Shown here: piece after piece, positions 36,914-47,230 of the stretch
How positions within the stretch are numbered: the first letter of the stretch is position 1
How the letters are laid out: each line of letters starts with the position of its first letter
Assembly: GCA_040285825.1 (NCBI GenBank)
Contig: JAUPSS010000005.1
Location: 1,364,001-1,428,000, forward strand
DNA length: 64,000 nt
Reading direction: 5' to 3'
Source: Eukaryota sp. TZLM1-RC
Taxonomy: Eukaryota; Metamonada: BaSk clade
The notes under the pieces: model-generated
Seen by the model: only the letters and a program-made list of their open reading frames with translations
The model's database searches: none
Told to the model about the DNA's origin: nothing
Position numbers and translations under genes: made by a program

Positions 36914-39064
36914 ATGTTCCTTCGTTCATTCTTCAAGGGCTCCAGAGCAGAAGATGACGGTACATGCCTTAAGGATGTTGCTCTGCAAACAGTTGACCAC
37001 CGTAACCGACTTAAAACCCTTACCCACAATTGTGATGTCTCCATACAATACTCTGACAGTTGTCAACACAACCTTACTGTCACTGTTACTAATGAAAGCG
37101 AACTAGAATTGCAGTCTGAAGACCCAGACGCTGTTCCATCCACATTCACCATTTCCCCCGCCACATTTTCCTATCCAGAGTACAAGCCTGATGACGAGTC
37201 TGAAGTATACCATATTCGCTTTGTGGGAAAGCCTTCATTTTCTCCTTCATCTATCCCACTTTTCTTTGAAACCGAGTCCAAGGACTACCTACCCAAGTTT
37301 GTTTCCTTTTTTCACAGTACACTCTCAATGGTATGGTCAATGAAGAATGGACAACCTCCTTCCCATGCCCCAATAGAAGAATTAATTTCTGGTACTGCTG
37401 AGCCTCGAACCCCTGACCAATCTCGTAGACCACATGCAAACAATGCCTCTCCACAATCTTCACCAATGGAATTTACTTTCCCTTCTCTTCCGAGCTCGCC
37501 CCTAGATGGCAAGGTTTTGTACAAACAAGACGTCTATCTCCATGAAAAAGACTATAAAACAGGAACAACAAAACTTTTATACAACAACAAAGTTGAGGTT
37601 CGTATCATTGAAGCTGCCGAATATGAACATTACTTTTGCATTTTCAGATACAATGTTGCTCTTATCGCTATCAAAATCACCACATCCATGCGTCTAACTC
37701 GACAGGATAACAAGGCTTCTTTTGTTGCTGGAACAGGTGAACAAGCCACCGTTTATGTAATTGAGTTTGATTCTGACTTCACTCAACTACAACACTTAAT
37801 TGGAGAACTTGCATTAAAATCCAACTATTTGGATCAAGAAATTAAAGATCTCGATTGGTTAGTTTCATCAATGGTGGTTCGCACACCATTAGCTAATAGT
37901 TACAATGACGAAGATCTTGAACGAGAAGCTATTAATGACACGGAATACTTGCTGGATGATGATAGTGAGTTTGAAAGAGAGGCAGAACAGTGCTATCGTA
38001 GTAACGCGTCACCAGCTCAAAATCAATCGTCATCAGGTCAAAATATTGGTTATGTTCCTTCAATTGTGAGTGATAGAAACTTTGTCTTGCGCAAATCAGA
38101 TGTCGAAGTAGTCCCTCTCAGTCAAGATGGTCAAGGTTTTTCATCTGAAACTATCTCAATCGTACCCCAATGGGATGGAAAACCCTTGACTCCCAAGAAG
38201 GCAATGCTGAACCAACGTGACTCAAGTCTTTTACTTCTTGCCAACGAGTCCAAAGATTCGATTTACAGATTTGACTTGGAAAGAGGCGAAGTTGTTGAGC
38301 GCTTCCATACCAATAACACCGTACCAGTAGGTTCTCTATCTCCCATGCAGAAGTCTTCCCAATTGACTGATGAAAAACTGTTTGCTGGTTTGAATTCCAA
38401 TAGAACAATGGTTTGGGATCCAAGGGCTGGCCATGGGGCCTTGGATGGAAAAGGTTTCCACTATGCACCCTCTACAAAGCCTCAGTTGTCTTGTTTTAGC
38501 GTTACTGGTGATGGGGCTTTGGCAGTGGGTTCGAGAAAGGGTGATATTCGTCTATTCAGCTCATTAGATAATAAGAGAGCTAAGACTTTAATTAATGGTT
38601 GGGGTAAAGAAATTCTAGCCATTGATACCACTTCTGATGGTTATTACGTCTTGGTTACTTGCGAAGACTTCCTTATGCTTATTGACACACGCTTAGATGA
38701 CAATGTCACTGGTTATAACAAACGTATGGGAGAGAACAAGCCCTTGCCAATTAAGATTCAGCTAGATCCAGAAGATGTGGCTACAATGGGTGGTACAGTA
38801 GCTTTTAAACCAGCTCGATTTGACAGGAATCCTGCAGGAGAAAAAGTTATCGTTACAGCCACCCATAGATGGATTGTAACTTTTAATTTGTCTGCTCTAT
38901 TATTTGTTTACAATGGAGGAAAGCTTCCTGCTGGTAGAAAGACATATTCTATTGCAGCTGTTGGGCAAGATGTTGTTGAAGATTCATTTGTTGGTGAGAG
39001 TAGTACTCAGATCGGTGTTGTAGGTCAGTCCAGCGTCAAGTTGGTTCACAGAAGTAAGAAGTGA
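36914..39064 (+). CDS. VID27: VID27-family beta-propeller protein
   Basis: 716 residues ending at TGA. I chose ATG 36914 (MFLRSFFKGS) because fungal VID27 proteins begin with a similar short hydrophobic-basic stretch; an in-frame extension upstream would start with GTG. The N-terminal half carries a PH-like region and an acidic linker. The C-terminal propeller (about residues 390-700) has the diagnostic family motifs FAGLNSNRTMVWDPRAG, GSRKGDIRLFSSLDNKRAKT, and ATHRWIVTFN. VID27 homologues occur in fungi, plants and several protists. Yeast Vid27 is linked to vacuole import and degradation, but its molecular role is poorly known. The gene stands alone, with mobile-element debris on its 5' side and a tRNA on its 3' side. 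Confidence 0.93.
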   Translation: MFLRSFFKGSRAEDDGTCLKDVALQTVDHRNRLKTLTHNCDVSIQYSDSCQHNLTVTVTNESELELQSEDPDAVPSTFTISPATFSYPEYKPDDESEVYHIRFVGKPSFSPSSIPLFFETESKDYLPKFVSFFHSTLSMVWSMKNGQPPSHAPIEELISGTAEPRTPDQSRRPHANNASPQSSPMEFTFPSLPSSPLDGKVLYKQDVYLHEKDYKTGTTKLLYNNKVEVRIIEAAEYEHYFCIFRYNVALIAIKITTSMRLTRQDNKASFVAGTGEQATVYVIEFDSDFTQLQHLIGELALKSNYLDQEIKDLDWLVSSMVVRTPLANSYNDEDLEREAINDTEYLLDDDSEFEREAEQCYRSNASPAQNQSSSGQNIGYVPSIVSDRNFVLRKSDVEVVPLSQDGQGFSSETISIVPQWDGKPLTPKKAMLNQRDSSLLLLANESKDSIYRFDLERGEVVERFHTNNTVPVGSLSPMQKSSQLTDEKLFAGLNSNRTMVWDPRAGHGALDGKGFHYAPSTKPQLSCFSVTGDGALAVGSRKGDIRLFSSLDNKRAKTLINGWGKEILAIDTTSDGYYVLVTCEDFLMLIDTRLDDNVTGYNKRMGENKPLPIKIQLDPEDVATMGGTVAFKPARFDRNPAGEKVIVTATHRWIVTFNLSALLFVYNGGKLPAGRKTYSIAAVGQDVVEDSFVGESSTQIGVVGQSSVKLVHRSKK

Positions 39065-39415
39065 GGTGGCTAATTATTTGTTGTTGTTATTCTATAAATC
39101 ATGTGTATGTAGTTTTTATAAGATTCAAATGATCAAAATTTAAGCATTACCCTTTTCCCACAAAGTTGTCCTTTTCATAATTGGTTACAATAATTTGGGA
39201 AATCACAACCAGTCTTCAATGTTGGTACTGAAAGCTTTGAAATATGTAAAATTGGTTTAATTCTTTCAAAGATAAATGTATCAAACATGTGAAATTTCAA
39301 AACCTGATAAACCAAACACTCTACATCATCAGATACAAAATTGGCCAAAAATCAGCACATTACCAGTGTTATTCCATCAACATCAAACAACAAGGTTTGT
39401 AAAACATCAAACACT
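39065..39415. other. Short intergenic region between VID27 and tRNA
   Basis: It holds the VID27 3' UTR and the 3' flank of the tRNA. Nothing else recognised. Confidence 0.5.
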
Positions 39416-39486
39416 TCGCATACCGGGAATCGAACCCGGGTCTACTGTGTGAGAGACAGTAATGCTAGCCACTACACCATATGCGA
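39416..39486 (-). tRNA. tRNA-Glu (anticodon CTC)
   Basis: A complete cloverleaf on the minus strand, about 71 nt. The seven-base acceptor TCGCATA pairs with TATGCGA. The anticodon arm is ACTGT-CTCTCAC-ACAGT, putting CTC at positions 34-36 to read GAG. The T arm is CCGGG-TTCGATT-CCCGG. There is no intron and no encoded CCA, as expected for a nuclear eukaryotic gene. The internal B box GGTTCGATTCC is intact. Confidence 0.96.
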
Positions 39487-39745
39487 CTTTCAATATTTCT
39501 AGTGCTGGAACAATTGCATATTTTTTGATAAATCAATGTGAACGACAAAGGAACCTAATACTTTGATAAGCTAAAAGAGATAAATAATATCAGATTAAAC
39601 AACCAAATTGGAAAAAATAGGATGAAACAGTGTATTAAATTAAAAGAAGGAAATAAACAATGGTAAATATCGAAATTGATGCTGCAAAAACACAAAAGAA
39701 TCATTCACTAAAATAAAAAAATAAATCAAATAAAGAATAATTTAA

Positions 39746-40783
39746 TCAAAAATCATTGTGAATCTTCTTGACACTTGGCTCACCTTCCTGCTGTATCACT
39801 TGATTCTGACCCCCATAATCGGAAACCAACAGTTTATTAACCCTATCCTTCATAAATACAGACATTGGCCGGGAATCTTCAAGATTCTTCCATATTGTGA
39901 GCCTCTGATCTAAATCTACAGCAACGAACCAATCATCACGCTTATAGACATCCTTCACAGCACCTGCACACCCTTTTAGAATTTTGAGCGGTGTTCGGGG
40001 CCTTCTCAGATCCCAAACATTAACAGCACCATTAGCATCACCAGCTACAACCAAGTGTTCATCAAACTTCCGAACACAGCTCACCCTGCAAGAGGAACGA
40101 TGTTGTGGGGAGAGAACGAGAGCAGGAGGTGATGCAGTGGTGGTGTCATAAATGAAGACAGAACCTCGAGTAGAGGAAGCCATGACGGTGTTTGTGTAAA
40201 TATTGATATCAGTGCAAATTAATTGGCTTCGAGCTAAAGTTAATGGATCAGCTGGGGCTGGCTTGGATCTCCATAGAGGAGAAGGGGATTCAGAGACAGA
40301 GTGGATGGCAATACGGTCGGTACCAATGGCAATGGCGGAACCATCAAGCGAAAAACAAGCTCGGGGAGAGGGTTCCAGGCCAGGGAAGAGAGCCACGGTT
40401 TTAGAGGAGAGTATATCGATCTGTGAAAGAAATTCTTCGTTGGTGAAGAGAGAACCATCAGCAGAGAAGGACGTGATGGTGGAGTGATCTGAGGAAGCAT
40501 GTGCAGTAAGGAGGAGAGAGGTAGTAGGAACAAAAATTTGTTCAGTTTGAATGAGAAGAGGGGAAGTAATCGAGATGCAACCATTTAGACATGATGTAAC
40601 AAAGGATTGTTCAGTGGAGCTGGAATTGAGATCAGCAGTTTGTACAAAGTTCATTGAAGAAACACCTTGTAGAAGGGGATTTTCTGATGGAATGTCATCG
40701 AGTTGTATCTTAGTAGGAGCAGGTCCATTAGGGACAAAGGAATGTACCCATCCAGTCTCAGATCCTGCTAGTACATGGATCAT
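39746..40783 (-). CDS. WD40-repeat protein
   Basis: 345 residues from ATG 40783 to TGA 39746. Late WD repeats are clear: VNVWDLRRPRTPLKILKG and QRLTIWKNLED, with weaker propeller blades before them (GCISITSP, SVFIYDTTT). The size fits a single seven-bladed propeller, similar to small nuclear-pore or adaptor WD proteins, but no subfamily motif decides it. The 5' side is unusual: the ATG is 15 nt downstream of the stop of a Fanzor C-terminal remnant, so the promoter must lie within or beyond mobile-element sequence. Confidence 0.88.
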   Translation of the reverse strand: MIHVLAGSETGWVHSFVPNGPAPTKIQLDDIPSENPLLQGVSSMNFVQTADLNSSSTEQSFVTSCLNGCISITSPLLIQTEQIFVPTTSLLLTAHASSDHSTITSFSADGSLFTNEEFLSQIDILSSKTVALFPGLEPSPRACFSLDGSAIAIGTDRIAIHSVSESPSPLWRSKPAPADPLTLARSQLICTDINIYTNTVMASSTRGSVFIYDTTTASPPALVLSPQHRSSCRVSCVRKFDEHLVVAGDANGAVNVWDLRRPRTPLKILKGCAGAVKDVYKRDDWFVAVDLDQRLTIWKNLEDSRPMSVFMKDRVNKLLVSDYGGQNQVIQQEGEPSVKKIHNDF

Positions 40784-40798
40784 TGAAACAGATGATGT

Positions 40799-41098
40799 CT
40801 ATAACAATGAAAAAAGTGTCCTTTTTAAAGCGATGTAGAGGGACTGAGTTTTTGGGAAGTGGAAGATGTACTCCTTTTCCTTTGAACCTTTGTCAACCTT
40901 GACTCTCTGTAGGTATTCCGGTCTATGTCCACCATTTACATGTGCTTCCATCACTGCCAACATATTCAGCGAAGCATTTTGATCTCTATTCCACAAACTT
41001 TCGGATGATTTATACATGGTAAGCTCGTGACGAATAGACATTTCATGCATCTTCCATATCCCGGGATTTCTGCACCATCGGAACGTTTCAACATGCAA
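40799..41098 (-). pseudogene. Fanzor C-terminal remnant, copy gamma-1
   Basis: An open frame on the minus strand holding the RuvC-III/zinc-ribbon end of a TnpB/Fanzor protein: LWNRDQNASLNMLAVMEAHV, the expected NRDxNAxxNM signature, with the catalytic Asp kept. Only the last 100 or so codons remain; nothing upstream of 41098 looks related. It is about 80% identical over 300 bp to 55772-56070. It ends at TAG 40799-40801, 15 nt before the WD40 gene's ATG. Confidence 0.72.
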
Positions 41099-41696
41099 TT
41101 GTTATCAAGTTTTTGTCAAAGTGAATGTTTCCTTCTCTGATCAATGTTGACGAAATAACTTATTGTCTTATTAACAGGGAAAAATTGGTGATCAAATGCT
41201 ACGCTACGTTATATTTATGTCAAGTAGGTTAGGGTAGGGCAGAGTAAATTATCGTTTTTTGATGGTTAGACATATCATAATAACTCTTTATTTGACTACA
41301 ACGCTACTGGTTTTTCGATAAAAGAATATTAAATTTAGTAAACAGTGTTCAGTTTACATAAATCGTATTCAACAGGACAATTTTGACTTTTCCCAATGCA
41401 CAACAATTTTGATAAGTGAGCACAGTATGAATGGATGCATCAACCCTAACATGAAACAAAATGGATGTCCATCACACTTCCAAGTATCATTTTATCTTGT
41501 AATGTACAAAATTTTCTACAATCTAAATCAACATCAGTAACGATATTTGATTTACTGAATTGTGTCCAACTTGAATTAAAGACTTGCTTAATTACTCCAT
41601 AACAAAATAAAGGAGAAAAATCAAAATTTAATTAAATTCAAAATAAAATAAAATAACAAACTAATAAAACTGACCAAAAAACAAAAAAAAACTAAA
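41099..41696. other. Intergenic, nothing recognised
   Basis: AT-rich spacer between the Fanzor remnant and the 3' end of the cysteinyl-tRNA synthetase gene. Confidence 0.5.
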
Positions 41697-43568
41697 TCAA
41701 CAATTATTCTTCAACCAATTTTCATGTAATTTCCTTTGTTGTTCATATTGCTTTACTAATTTTTTCCTTGCACTTTTGGTTAACTCTTGTCCATCAGCTA
41801 AATGAGTTGGGATACCATTTTCATCAAAGTTTAAGTATTTTCCATCCTGCTTGAAAATTTCACTTGGCGGAATTTTTGCCTTTTCCGCCTTTTCCGCCTC
41901 TTTTCTTAACGCTGCTTCTCTAACCTTAACTTTCCTCTCTTCTTCTTTCTTCTTTCTTTCCTCTTCTTTTCTTACTTGCTCAGGATCAACAGTCTTCCAT
42001 ACACAACTGCCATCATCGCGATCTTCGAGAAGGAAACCCAATGGGGTCATTGTGAGATCACGAAGCTCGTCGCAAATTTTGACCAAATTTTGTGAGGATT
42101 CTCCCGCCAAAACTGCAGATCTAACCTTGCCTCTGAAATCAGCAATGATGGAAAGTAACTGTTCAGTACCAATGACGTCATTTGATTGATCCCCAAAAGT
42201 AGTTTGATAGTTCAGACCAAATATCCCCAAAATTTCACCATAATAACTCAAAATTTCATTAAAAAATTGATGACTAACCAACTCACAGTCCTTTGAATTC
42301 AAGACGACATTGAGTGAATGAACAAGCTTTAATAAATTTGAAATAACCTCATGTGTGGCAATATTTTCACATAAATTTTGATGAACTTGAGCTTTTGTCG
42401 CTAAAAATTTCACCAGCAGCTCATTCTCGACATCTGAAATTTTCATTTGAACTCCTGTCCGATTTGTCTGATCCCTCCTCAAAGCTGCCGAAATATTTGC
42501 AAAAACATTGCTAAACTGCTTATCCATAACCACAACCTGAGCCATAGCTTCACTGGACCAATCAATCTTTTTATTCCAAGGATGAGCAACAAAGAAAAGA
42601 CGAACTTGCCGTGGTGAAAATTGAGTCAATCCTTCCTTAATTGTTGTGAAATTCTTTAAACTTTTTGACATTTTTTGACCTTGAATTTTGAGCGTACCCA
42701 TATGAACAAAATAATTGCACCATTGACTACATCCTAAAGCTGATTCGCTTTGGGCTAGTTCATTATCATGATGAGGAAATCGCAAATCTTCTCCACCTAA
42801 ATGAATGTCCAATACTTCACCATGAATTTCAGTGGCCATTGCTGAACATTCTATATGCCATCCTGGTCTACCCTTACCCCAAGGCGAATCCCAGCAAGGT
42901 TCATTAGGGTTGGAGTCGGGATTGGCGGCTTTCCAAAGGGCAAAATCCACGGGAGAACGTTTTCCAAGTGATGATGATAAGGCACCCTCTGCTTCACTTA
43001 CTAGACCAGCATCGCCTACGGATTCAGGTTCAAGTTTACCATAGTAGTGGGAAGAGGAAAGGTAAGAAGAAACAGAGAAATAGACTGATCCATTAGACTC
43101 ATATGCATGACCCTTATCTATGATACGGGTTATAAAGGAAATGATTTCAGGAATATACTCAGAAACACGTGTGATGACGTGTGGTGGTTTGACATGGAGA
43201 GCGTCCATATCTGAGAAGAACTCAGCTTCGTATTTGGAAGAGATTGCAGAGAAGGATTGGTTGGTGGAGGTGGATTTGAGTATGATCTTGTCATCGATAT
43301 CAGTGATGTTCATGACTACAGAAATGGGGATGTGGAAGTAGTCCTCGATGACTCGGCGAATAATATCACAGGCAACGTATGTACGAGCATGACCCATGTG
43401 AGAGTCATCATAAACAGTGGGCCCACATTGATACCATCGAAGGTAACCACATTGAGGAACAACGATGTTGTCTAAGCGTTTAGTAAGAGAGTTGAAGAGA
43501 CGAAGATCAGTGGTAGTACCAGGAGGTACCTTCCAGGAACCTCGAATTGTATCAGGAGATGGAGACAT
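41697..43568 (-). CDS. CARS: Cysteinyl-tRNA synthetase
   Basis: 623 residues, TGA stop. It charges tRNA-Cys with cysteine. The class Ia HIGH motif lies in CGPTVYDDSHMGHAR (about residues 45-60), and the KMSKS motif is exact (KMSKSLKN, about 300). GRPGWHIECSAM and HLGGEDLRFPHHDNE are the Cys/His residues binding the catalytic zinc. A lysine/glutamate-rich coiled stretch follows near 535-575, as in eukaryotic enzymes. I chose ATG 43568 (MSPSPDTIRG). An in-frame ATG at 43664 would add 32 residues that overlap the retrotransposon-derived sequence and are not typical of the family, though a targeting peptide is not excluded. Confidence 0.96.
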   Translation of the reverse strand: MSPSPDTIRGSWKVPPGTTTDLRLFNSLTKRLDNIVVPQCGYLRWYQCGPTVYDDSHMGHARTYVACDIIRRVIEDYFHIPISVVMNITDIDDKIILKSTSTNQSFSAISSKYEAEFFSDMDALHVKPPHVITRVSEYIPEIISFITRIIDKGHAYESNGSVYFSVSSYLSSSHYYGKLEPESVGDAGLVSEAEGALSSSLGKRSPVDFALWKAANPDSNPNEPCWDSPWGKGRPGWHIECSAMATEIHGEVLDIHLGGEDLRFPHHDNELAQSESALGCSQWCNYFVHMGTLKIQGQKMSKSLKNFTTIKEGLTQFSPRQVRLFFVAHPWNKKIDWSSEAMAQVVVMDKQFSNVFANISAALRRDQTNRTGVQMKISDVENELLVKFLATKAQVHQNLCENIATHEVISNLLKLVHSLNVVLNSKDCELVSHQFFNEILSYYGEILGIFGLNYQTTFGDQSNDVIGTEQLLSIIADFRGKVRSAVLAGESSQNLVKICDELRDLTMTPLGFLLEDRDDGSCVWKTVDPEQVRKEEERKKKEEERKVKVREAALRKEAEKAEKAKIPPSEIFKQDGKYLNFDENGIPTHLADGQELTKSARKKLVKQYEQQRKLHENWLKNNC

Positions 43569-43674
43569 CGGCTGATAGCACAGAAATGTCAAATAGTAGT
43601 AACCTGTTGAGATTACTGAAATATGAAGATGAAATGAATCAAGTTGATTCAAAACTTGAGGCATTACTAAATCT

Positions 43675-44607
43675 TCAATTTTGTGTCAATCAGCATTCTT
43701 GGGTGGTGGCAAAAATTTTATTTATGAATTTTCTCGTAGATTTCCTGATGATTCTCATCTGTTAGTCCCCAATTGTAGTCCCTATTTGTATGAGTTATCT
43801 TGTGAACTTGAAAAATTACCGCCACAAATTTGGACCAAATGTTTTCCTCAATCAATTCAAGAAATTCCAAACCGATCTCTTTTTAATTTACAGTTTTGCT
43901 GTAAAAAGCTTCAACAAAAATTGTCAAAGATTTTTGAAAGCTTGGATTTTGATGTTAGACTTGGCTTGGCCAAGAAAAAGAATCCCGCTTTTGCAAATCT
44001 TTTACAAGATATGTGTGACAGTACTTCTTCTGCCTTAGTAACAACAATTCCACAAGTTTATGGTACTCTCTTATCCGATTCTGCTTGGACTCTGAATATG
44101 AGATTTCGTTCTTTTATCTGGCCTGATAATTTACCTCATAATTTAATCATAATTTTATTGGATGTAATGTCTGTTGATCCTTGTAATGCCTCAAATGAAA
44201 GGCTTGTTAATTCTGAAATTCATAATCCCCTTTCAAATGCTGAAAATTTTAAATTCAAAAAATAAATGAACCTTGGTCCAAATTGGCCAGTCTACAGCAT
44301 GCAAAATACAATTTGTATCCATTTGTATTTTCCCTTTTTGGTTCACTTGCACCAACTGCTTTACGTTTTTTGGATGATTTTGAAATGATTGTAAAGAGAA
44401 GAACTGGCAGAAATTTCAAAAGATTGTTTTGGCAAAATAGAACTGTGTTTTCTATTTTTAAGGGGATGTTGAAGATGGTTTCTGATGCTTTGCTTTCTCT
44501 TGGATCTCACTATGAGAGAGTTGCATCTAGTGTTTTTGTTTTGGGAGAGATGGATTTTTTAGATGTTGATTTATAGGTTTAGAATAAAATTAAATTTTAA
44601 AAAAAAC
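43675..44607 (+). mobile_element. 5'-truncated non-LTR retrotransposon fragment
   Basis: The same family as 34995-36073, aligned from SAFLGGGKNFIYEF onward: ELEKLPPQIWTKCF here matches ELPIDVWNKCF there. The reading frame (to 44265) carries TTIPQVYGTLLSDSAWTLNM, a pattern usual after the reverse-transcriptase domain. The segment with the Cys/His and endonuclease motifs is deleted. A second frame (44283-44576) completes the C-terminus (LYPFVFSLFGSLAPTALRF, IVKRRTGRNF). It ends in an A-rich run at 44600-44607. It starts right at the 5' flank of the cysteinyl-tRNA synthetase gene. Confidence 0.75.
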
Positions 44608-45690
44608 TTGAGGCATTTCATTAATTTAAGATTCTGATCCACAACATGAATCATATTAAGAACAGCATTGACATTACGATTCCATAGACATCCACACTTC
44701 TTGCATGTGAGTAATCCATGTCTAAGGACTGTAGGAGTCTTTGCTCTCCTGTAAAATGTTGGATTGGGTACTCGATGTTTCTTTACATTTTCACATTCTT
44801 TTCCCTCGAGTACACATGCATGACATCGACAACTTGTTTTATATTCATCCAGGAGCAATAGACGGAAGTTACGTTTTTTAAACATCTTTCGATAACCAAC
44901 AATTTTTCTAGGTGTTTGATGTTTAAATTGGTTTAATAGGAATTCTTCATTATGTAGAGCTTTTTTTGAAAATTGTTTTAGTTCTTATTCTCATTCCTTT
45001 ACAGTTTTAATTTGATAAATCCATGATTCTTTGGCATCCTTATAGAATTCTTGATGGTCTTTGTTCAGAGTTTCTCTTTTTTTCGAGGAGCAGTGACCCT
45101 CTTGAAAGTATATTCCTTTAGTTTTGTTTTCTTGTTTTCATTTGGAGGAGGATTTTGTTTTGGTCCAAAGTCTAGAATCTTTGGTTTTGTCTTTTTGTTT
45201 TTTTTCATTCAGTCTCTAATACCAGGGTCAATTACTGTAAAAGTAATATTTATCAACTCATCTCGTAGGAGATCAGTCAAGTTTGGTTCTTTTCATCTTG
45301 TTCGGGCTTCTTAAAGCAACTCTTCCCATCTTTATCTTTTCGTATGAGATGTATTCAGCAACTTACAGCATCAGCCCTCATAGAAAAATTAAGGCAATAA
45401 TCTTTCTGATGGAAAACTCTTTTACCCGTCCGCGTTAACCATTTCTATTATTGATGTTGGAAATTTTCCAAATTTCCACCCAATAGCGCTTCAGAATTTT
45501 TCAGGTAATTTGATTCATCTGGGATTAAAATTCTGTAAATTACATAGGTAAACCAGAAAGCATGCCCAAGTATCTTTTTTGGAAATCCAACATCTGCAAA
45601 ATTTGTTGCAGAAAATCACTGTTTTTTCAACGTTCCGGGATCTACATCGAATAAATCATTCTTCATTTGGTCGATTTTCACAATGTTTAG
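44608..45690 (-). pseudogene. Decayed Fanzor-like gene, lineage beta
   Basis: On the minus strand: a RuvC-I motif TVIDPGIRD (Asp codon 45227-45229), then a TGA at 45209-45211. Lys-rich sequence follows, with a frameshift in the T run at 45077-45083 and two further stops (44985-44987, 44991-44993). Then comes an intact C-terminal frame with LDEYKTSCRCHAC and CKKCGCLWNRNVNAVLNM. The D-E-Y-K-T-S/CxxC/CxxC/NRxxNA layout is that of Fanzor/TnpB zinc-ribbon nucleases. The third catalytic Asp is replaced by Asn (codon 44673-44675). The extension from 45300 to 45690 is a guess from scattered protein-like sequence. Confidence 0.78.
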
Positions 45691-45804
45691 TAATTATCTG
45701 TTTCGAAGTGGGAGAGGCAGATTTTGAAAGCAGTGGAGCTTTAGTTTTGTTTTTGATAGTCGGATCTATTTCGGAAAATTCCAAAAACAAAGTCAAGACA
45801 TTTA

Positions 45805-46425
45805 ATGCATTTTCGAGCAACGGACAAGAAGCTCACCGAGGTACCTTCTTTGTCTCTAGATGTGGAATCTGTCTATCTGTTTGGTAATGCACTTACATCA
45901 ATAAGTTTATCTCTGCCCAAACTCAATATATTGCATCTTCAGGAGAACAACATTTCTTCTGTTGAACTTAGCCAGTGCTCGTCATTAGAAAAGTTATACC
46001 TTGATTTCAACAAACTCGTAGATATCAACCTTCCATCCTCAATAGTGGAGTTATCTCTAGCAAACCAGTCTGTTTCCCTGGACCTTGCCCAACTTGCTAC
46101 CTTAACTCGACTTCAAACTCTAGATATCTCATATTGTAAAGTGTCTGATCTCTCTGCACTTGCTTCGTGTCCCTGTTTAACCAACCTCACTGCCACTGGT
46201 AACAATATCTCCACTCTCAAATCCATTATGGACCTTTCTACAACATTGGTAACTTTTCTAGATTTAACAGGAAACCCTATCCAAACAAGTAGGCATTATA
46301 GAGAGGAGGTAATATTTGTGCTTAAGTCGTTGGAAATCTTGGACCAAAAGGAAATCACTTCACGTGATAGGCAGGTATCCGAAGCTTTAGTTGCCAAACG
46401 CTATCGTAATAGAAATAGAAAGTAA
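45805..46425 (+). CDS. Leucine-rich repeat protein, PPP1R42-like
   Basis: 206 residues from ATG 45805 to TAA. Six or so 22-residue SDS22-type repeats are visible (LNILHLQENNISSVEL, LEKLYLDFNKLVDI, LQTLDISYCKVSDL, LTNLTATGNNISTL), followed by an LRR-cap: LDLTGNPI...YREEVIFVLKSLEILD. The cap and the ending KEITSRDRQ resemble PPP1R42 (LRRC67), a protein phosphatase 1 regulator tied to microtubule structures, but SDS22-type caps are widespread, so a generic LRR protein is possible. It is shorter than PPP1R42 and may lack N-terminal repeats. Confidence 0.85.
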   Translation: MHFRATDKKLTEVPSLSLDVESVYLFGNALTSISLSLPKLNILHLQENNISSVELSQCSSLEKLYLDFNKLVDINLPSSIVELSLANQSVSLDLAQLATLTRLQTLDISYCKVSDLSALASCPCLTNLTATGNNISTLKSIMDLSTTLVTFLDLTGNPIQTSRHYREEVIFVLKSLEILDQKEITSRDRQVSEALVAKRYRNRNRK

Positions 46426-46919
46426 TGGTCTTTTGTACAGAATGTTCTTTATGATTAATCTTATTAATTCCAAGTCAACGTTGAGTACATTGTTTTTATA
46501 TTTTTGAAGGGTACATCATCATCTGTTGGCGCTTAGTTTCTTTTAAGTATATTTTCTTATATTCAGATCAGTTTTTAATTGTATTTTTATTGTATTTTTT
46601 CTGTAAAGTAATTACTTGTTTTTTTTGTCTTTTCTGCTGTTTCATGTGACTTTTGAGATACTTTCACTTTTGGAAACCCTTCTATCTGATCTTCTTTCTC
46701 TAATGGTTACTTATGTGATTTAGAAAATGGTCTTGACATATTGTGAGTCATTTGATATTTAGAGTATCCAATTTTCAACCATTGAGCTCTCATTTAGCTG
46801 ATGAACATTTTTGAAATTTTTTGGTCTAAATAGGGAAGGTTTAATCTTTGAAGGTCTTGAAATGATGGCTAATTTTTTGATCTGAGATCTGCTGACGTCA
46901 TTTTTGAATCGTTAGCTCA
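46426..46919. other. Intergenic, 3' flank of the LRR gene
   Basis: T-rich sequence, nothing recognised. Confidence 0.5.
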
Positions 46920-47230
46920 GTCAAAGACTGAAGACCCATTGGACGTTGCTGAAAGAACTGAAATTGATGAATATAAAGCAAAACTACCATCCTTGAATGC
47001 TGAATCCCACACTCACTATCCTTTTTTGTTTGTGGTGATCTTACATTATCCCCGTGGAACTATTACTTTACCATTCCTGGAAAATATTGTAGAAATTGTG
47101 AAACGCCGTACAGAAAGAGCTTTTGCTAATTTGTACGGCAGAATAGAATGTTTTTCCTTATTTTAAAGGTGTTGTTCCCTTGTTGTCTTCTTTTCTGTTA
47201 TTTTTGATAGTTTTATGAATAAAAAACTCC
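46920..47230 (+). mobile_element. Non-LTR retrotransposon C-terminal scrap
   Basis: One frame (about 46930-47166) reads EIDEYKAKLPSLNAES, then YPFLFVV...FLENIVEIVKRRTERAF, closely matching the C-terminal part of the fragment at 43675-44607 (YPFVFSLF...FLDDFEMIVKRRTGRNF). A TAA interrupts where the match would continue (FSLFKGVV). It has no start codon and is a decayed fragment. Confidence 0.65.

Noticed and set aside
43569-43664. N-terminal extension of cysteinyl-tRNA synthetase from ATG 43664
   Set aside because: The added residues are not like the family, and the family-typical start fits ATG 43568; kept only as a possible targeting peptide.
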